NCBI RefSeq assembly: GCF_003086295.3
Contig: NC_092051.1
Span: forward strand, 68,883,772-68,947,771
Length of the DNA: 64,000 nucleotides
Direction of reading: 5' to 3'
From: Arachis hypogaea
Taxonomy: Eukaryota > Streptophyta > Magnoliopsida > Fabales > Fabaceae
Positions 59,539-64,000 of the stretch are shown one piece after another. The position numbers and the translations under genes are program-made. Below the pieces are notes generated by a model. It saw only the letters and a program-made list of their open reading frames with translations, did not search any database and was not told where the DNA came from. Positions within the stretch are counted from its first letter, which is position 1; every line of letters begins with the position of its first letter.

Positions 59539-61245
59539 TGGTGCACAAAATTGTGATCTCAGGCAACGGTGCCAAAAACTCTGTACGCACGTCTTAATTA
59601 ATCACTTTTCATTCACAACTTCGATACAACTAACCAGCAAGTGCACTGGGTCGTCCAAGTAATAAACCTTACGTGAGTAAGGGTCGATCCCACGGAGATT
59701 GTTGGTATGAAGCAAGCTATGGTCATCTTGTAAATCTCAGTCAGGCGGATAATAATTGGTTATGGAGTTTTCGAAAATAAATAATGAATAGACAGAAAAT
59801 AAAGATAGAAATACTTATGTATATCATTGGTGAGAATTTCAGATAAAAGTATAGAGATGCTTTCGTCCCTCTGAACTTCTGCTTTCCTGCTGCCTTCATC
59901 CAATCAGTCCTACTCCTTTCTATGGCTGGCTTTATGTAAGGACATCACCATTATCACTGGCTACTTTTCATCCTCTCTGGAAAATGGTCCGATGCGCTGT
60001 CACTGCATGGCTAATCATCTGGAGGCATCACCGTGGTCAATGGCTGCATCCTATCCTCTTGTGAAAATGGTCCAAATGCTCTGTCACAACACGGCTAATC
60101 ATCTGAGGTTCTCGATCATACTGGAATAGGATTCACCCTCCTTTTGCGTCTGTCACTACGCCCAGCACTCGCGAGTTTGAAGTTCGTCACAGTCATTCAA
60201 TTCCAGAGCCCTACTCGGAATACCACAGACAAGGTTTAGACTTTCCGGACTCTCATGAATGCCGCCATCAATCTAGCTTATACCACGAAGATTCTGATTA
60301 AGAGATCCAAGAGATAATCATTCAATCTAAGGTGGAACGGAAGTGGTTGTCAAGCACGCGTTCGTGGGGGAATGATGATGATTGTCACGTTCATCACATT
60401 CATGTTGAAGTGCGAATGAATATCTTAGAAGCGGAATAAGTTGAATTGAATAGAAAAATAGTAGTACTTTGCATTAAGTCATGAGGAACAGCAGAGCTCC
60501 ACACCTTAATCTATGGAGTGTAGAAACTCTACCGTTTGAAAATACATAAGTGAAAGGTTCAGGCATGGCCGAATGGCCAGCCCCCATGATCTAAGAACTA
60601 AACGTCTCAAGATGTCTAATACAATAGTAAAAAGTCCTATTTATACTAAACTAGCTACTAGGGTTTACAGAAGTAAGTAATTGATGCATAAATCCACTTT
60701 CAGGGCCCACTTGGTGTGTGCTTGGGCTGAGCTTTAGCTTTCCACGTGAAGAGGCTTCTTTTGGAGTTGAACGCCAAGTTGTAACGTGTTTTTGGCGTTC
60801 AACTCTGGTTCGTGACGTGTTTCTGGCGTTTAACTCCAGACAGCAGCGTAGAACTGGCGTTCAACGCCCTTTTGCGTTATCTAAACTCGGCCAAAGTATA
60901 GACTATTATATATTGCTGGAAAGCCCTGGATGTCGACTTTCCAAAGAAATTGGAAGCGCGCCATTTGGACTTCTATAGCTCCAGAAAATACATTTTGAGT
61001 GCAGAGAGGTCAGAATCCAACAGCATCAACAGTCCTTCTTCAACCTCTGAATCTGATTTTTGCTCAAGTCCCTCAATTTTAGCCAGAAAATACCTGAAAT
61101 CACAGAAAAATACACAAACTCATAGTAAAGTCCAGAAATGTGAATTTAACATAAAAACTAATAAAAACATCCCTAAAAGTAACTAGATTCTACTAAAAAC
61201 ATACTAAAAACAATGCCAAAAAGCGTATAAATTATCCGCTCATCA
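59539..61245 (-). repeat. E8 3' LTR
   Basis: 1707 bp, TGGTGCACAA...CGCTCATCA. TATAAATAG is at 60645-60637. The palindromic GGCGTTCAACTC/GGCGTTTAACTCC words are at 60760-60870. A hairpin GGAAAG...CTTTCC is at 60918-60942. A PBS-like CAGGCAACGGTGCCA lies inside the LTR at 59560-59574. Confidence 0.92.
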
Positions 61246-61283
61246 CAACACCAAACTTAAATTGTTGCTTGTCCCCAAGCAAC
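61246..61283 (-). promoter_or_regulatory. E8 polypurine region with RGGA stem-loop
   Basis: The 8-bp stem GTTGCTTG/CAAGCAAC with GGGA loop (61283-61264), then TTTAAGTTTGGTGTTG adjoins the LTR. Confidence 0.75.
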
Positions 61284-62379
61284 TGAAAATCAAATAGGAT
61301 AAAAAGAAGAGAATATACTATAAATTCTAAACTATCAATGAAACATAGCTCCAATCAGATGAGCGGGACTTGTAGCTTTTTGCCTCTTGAATAGTTTTGG
61401 CATCTCACTTTATCCATTGAAGTTCAGAATGATTGGCATCTATAGGAACTCAGAGTTCAGATAGTGTTATTGATTCTCCTAGTTCAGTATGTTGATTCTT
61501 GAACATAACTACTTTATGAGTCTTGGCCGTGGCCCTAAGCACTTTGTTTTCCAGTATTACCACCGGATACATAAATGCCACAGACACATAACTGGGTGAA
61601 CCTTTTCAGATTGTGACTCAGCTTTGCTGAAGTCCCCAATTAGAGGTGTCCAGGGTTCTTAAGCACACTCTTCTTTTGCTTTGGACCTTGACTTTAACCG
61701 CTCAGTCTCAAGTTTTCACTTGACACCTTCACGCCACAAGCACATGGTTAGGGACAGCTTGGTTTAGCCGCTTAGGCCAGGATTTTATTCCTTTAGGCCC
61801 TCCTATCCACTGATGCTCAAAGCCTTGGGATCCTTTTTATTACCCTTGCCTTTTGGTTTTAAGGGTTATTGGCTTTTTGCTCTTGCCTCTTGGTTTTAAG
61901 AGCTTTTGGCTTTTTCTGCTTGCTTTTTCTTTCTATTTTTTTTCGCTCTTTTTTTTTCTGCAAGCTTTGTTCTTTGCTGCTTTTTCTTGCTTCAAGAATC
62001 ATTTTTATGATTTTTCAGATTATCAAATAACATGTCTCCTTGTCATCATTCTTTCAAGAGCCAACATATTTAACATTCTTAAACAACAACTTCAAAAGAC
62101 ATATGCACTGTTCAAGCATTCATTCAGAGAACAAGAAGCATTGTCACCACATCAATATAATTAAACTAAGTTTAAAGATAAATTCAAAACTCATGTACTT
62201 CTTGTTCTTTTGAATTAAAACATTTTTCATTTAAGAGAGGTGATGGATTCATAGGACATTTATAACCTTAAGACAAAGTTACTAAATACTAATGATCATG
62301 TAATAAGACACAAACTTAGATAAGCACTTAACATAGAAAACAAAAAACAGAGAATGTAAGAACAAGGAATGAGTCCACC
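61284..62379 (-). other. E8 3' untranslated region
   Basis: Collinear with 1007-2186 of E1. No gene is supported. Confidence 0.7.
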
Positions 62380-63528
62380 TTAGTGATGGTGGCGTTTCCT
62401 TCTTGAGGAACCAATGATGTCCTTGAGCTCTTCTATGTCTCTTCCTTGTCTTTGTTGCTCCTCCCTCATTTCTCTTTGATCTTCTCTAATTTCATGAAGG
62501 ATGATGGAGTGCTCTTGATGTTCCACCCTTAATTATCCCATGTTGGAACTTAATTCTCCTAGGGAGGTGTTGATTTGCTCCCAATAGTTTTGTGGAGGAA
62601 AATGCATTTGAGGCATCTCCGGGATCTCATGGTGATGAGCTTCATGCGTCTCTTGAGATCCATGAATGGGCTCTCTTGTTTGTTCCATCATTTTCTTAGT
62701 GATGGGCTTCTCTTCCTCAATGGGAATGTCTCCTTCTATGTCAATCCCAGCTGAGTTGCATAGATGACAAATGAGGTGGGGAAAAGCTAACCTTGCCATA
62801 GTGGAGGACTTGTCAGCTACCTTGTAGAGTTCTTGAGATATAATCTCATGAACCTCCACCTCTTCTCCAATCATGATGCTATGGATCATGATGGCCCGGT
62901 CTATAGTAACTTCAGACCGGTTGCTAGTGGGAATGATTGAGCGTTGAATGAACTCCAACCATCCTCTAGCTACAGGCTTAAGGTCCAGTCTTCTCAGTTG
63001 AACCGGTTTGCCTTTTGAGTCAATCTTCCATTGAGCTCCTTCCACACATATATCCATGAGGACTTGGTCCAACCTTTGATCAAAGTTGACTCTCCTTGTA
63101 TAGGGGCGTGCGTTCTCTTCCATCACTGGCAAGTTGAACGCCAACCTTATATTTTTCGGACTAAAATCTAAGTAATTCCTCCGAACCATGGTGAGATAAT
63201 TCTTTGGGTTCGGGTTCTTACTTTGATCATGGTTCCTAGTGATCCATGCATTAGCATAGAACTCTTGAACCATTAGAATTCTGACTTGTTGGATGGGGTT
63301 TGTTAGAACTTCCCGACCTCTTCTATGGATCTCATGTCGGATCTCCGGATACTCATTTCTCTTGAGTTTGAAAGGGACCTCGGGGATCACCTTCTTCTTG
63401 GCCACAACATCATAGAAGTGGTCTTGATGGGCTTTGGAGATGAACCTTTCCATCTCCCATGACTCGGAGGTGGAAGCTTTTGTCTTCCCTTTCCCTTTTC
63501 TAGAGGATTCTCCGGTCTTGGGTGCCAT
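62380..63528 (-). pseudogene. E8 env-position ORF, nearly intact
   Basis: ATG 63528 (MAPKTGESSRKGKGKTKAST), open for 331 codons to a TAA at 62535-62533 that replaces the CAA seen in E1. Homology continues to the TAA at 62382-62380, giving 382 codons in all. Basic N-terminus, then the core: HFYDVVAKKKVIPEVPFKLK, VQEFYANAWITR, YLDFSPKNIRLAFNLP, VARGWLEFIQRSIIPTSNRS and ICHLCNSAGIDIEGDIPIEE. The C-terminal part is charged and helical and ends in a basic RRKRHHH patch. The EFYANA/W...FIQ/R pattern fits the putative plant transposon protein family (I believe PF20167), also seen in E3. No signal peptide or membrane segment is visible, so an envelope function is not supported. Confidence 0.8.
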
Positions 63529-63730
63529 CAATGGTAATGGAAAAACAAAAAGCTTATGCTTTTACCACACCAAACTTAGAATATTGCTCGCCCTCGAGCA
63601 AAAGAAGAAAGAATAGTAGAAGAAGAAGAAGAAATGGAGAATAGGTAGAGAGAGATGTGTTTCGGCCAAGAAGGGGAAGAGAGGGTTGTGTTGTGTGAAA
63701 ATGAAGAAGAATGGAGGGCTTTATATAGGG
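63529..63730 (-). promoter_or_regulatory. E8 internal promoter and leader of the env-like ORF
   Basis: TATATAAA on the minus strand (63727-63720), a pyrimidine-rich leader, the stem-loop TTGCTCG-AGGG-CGAGCAA (63601-63584), then TCTAAGTTTGGTGTGG and ATG at 63528. Same order and spacing as in E1. The stretch 63731-64000 is C/T-rich on this strand with no gene. Confidence 0.6.
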
Positions 63731-64000
63731 AGAGGAGGGGGGGTAAGGTTCGGCCATAAAGGTGGGTTTTGGGTGGGAAATTGATTTTGAATTTTGAAGG
63801 TAGGTGGGGTTTATGAGGTAGGTTTATGGGGAAGAGTGGATGGATGTGAGTGGTGAAGTGGTGATAGGGAAGAGAGATTGTGGTAATTGGCGAAGAGTTT
63901 TAGGAAAGAGTGTTTATTGGGAAGAGAGGATGAACATTGAGAAGAGGGAAGAGAGTGAGTGGTGGTAGGTGGGGATCCTGTGGGGTCCACAGATGCTGAG

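Larger units (their letters stand above)
59539..64000 (-). mobile_element. E8: E1-family element, 3' portion
   Basis: The 3' LTR (59539-61245), polypurine module, 3' untranslated region, env-position ORF and its internal promoter are present; the rest lies beyond the window. It is collinear with E1 72-3170. Confidence 0.88.

Noticed and set aside
62380..63528. Calling the env-position ORF a true envelope gene
   Set aside because: No signal peptide, transmembrane segment or cleavage site is visible; the pattern fits the plant transposon-protein family instead.

Overview
The window is plant nuclear DNA made entirely of LTR retrotransposons and their debris. I find no host gene, tRNA, rRNA, CRISPR array or bacterial-type feature. 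The evidence for a plant is Athila-type and Tat-type Ty3/gypsy proteins, primer-binding sites matching the 3' end of plant tRNA-Asp, and 5-bp target-site duplications (TSDs). From memory, the short LTR palindromes (TGGCGTTTAACGCCA, TAACGTTAGTGACA and ACGCGNNCGCGT types) suggest a legume, probably peanut (Arachis). I cannot test that here.

Layout, outermost first. E1 (about 72-55628, minus) is a gag-protease element with 1.65-kb LTRs. Its 5' leader is split by E2 (7188-53718, plus, TSD ACACC), a decayed Tat-lineage element with an archaeal-type RNase H, a 106-bp tandem repeat and a spliced antisense ORF. The end of E2 pol is split by E3 (12830-48393, minus, TSD GCACG), an Athila-type element. 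The gag/protease region of E3 is split by E4 (22024-44904, minus, TSD TGTAT), a younger copy of the same family. E4 carries two insertions: a solo LTR, E5 (31271-32980, TSD GGTAC), and a gag-protease element, E6 (33755-42346, minus, TSD GGCGG). All five TSDs are exact and the reading frames resume across the insertions, so the order of events is E1, E2, E3, E4, then E5 and E6.

Right of E1 lies a 133-bp LTR-like scrap (55629-55761), then E7 (a 3.3-kb LTR at 55762-59083 plus a short internal stub), then E8 (LTR 59539-61245 and the 3' internal part to the window end), which belongs to the E1 family and keeps its best-preserved env-position ORF.

Genes. E3 and E4 encode gag, protease, RT, RNase H, integrase and an extra ORF in the env position; E4 pol has a single nonsense codon. 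E1 and E6 keep gag and protease but no RT, RNase H or catalytic integrase, so they look non-autonomous. E2 codes on the plus strand with many stops.

The most interesting material is non-coding: (i) a covarying stem-loop with an RGGA tetraloop beside the polypurine tract, repeated once inside the element near the env-like ORF; (ii) a second covarying stem-loop just after pol; (iii) family-specific palindrome arrays in U3 that are repeated inside the element between pol and the env-like ORF; (iv) a TATA box and leader in front of the env-like ORF of E1 and E8; (v) a primer-binding site captured inside the LTR of the E1/E8 family. Together they suggest that the env-position gene has its own LTR-like promoter and second-strand priming module.
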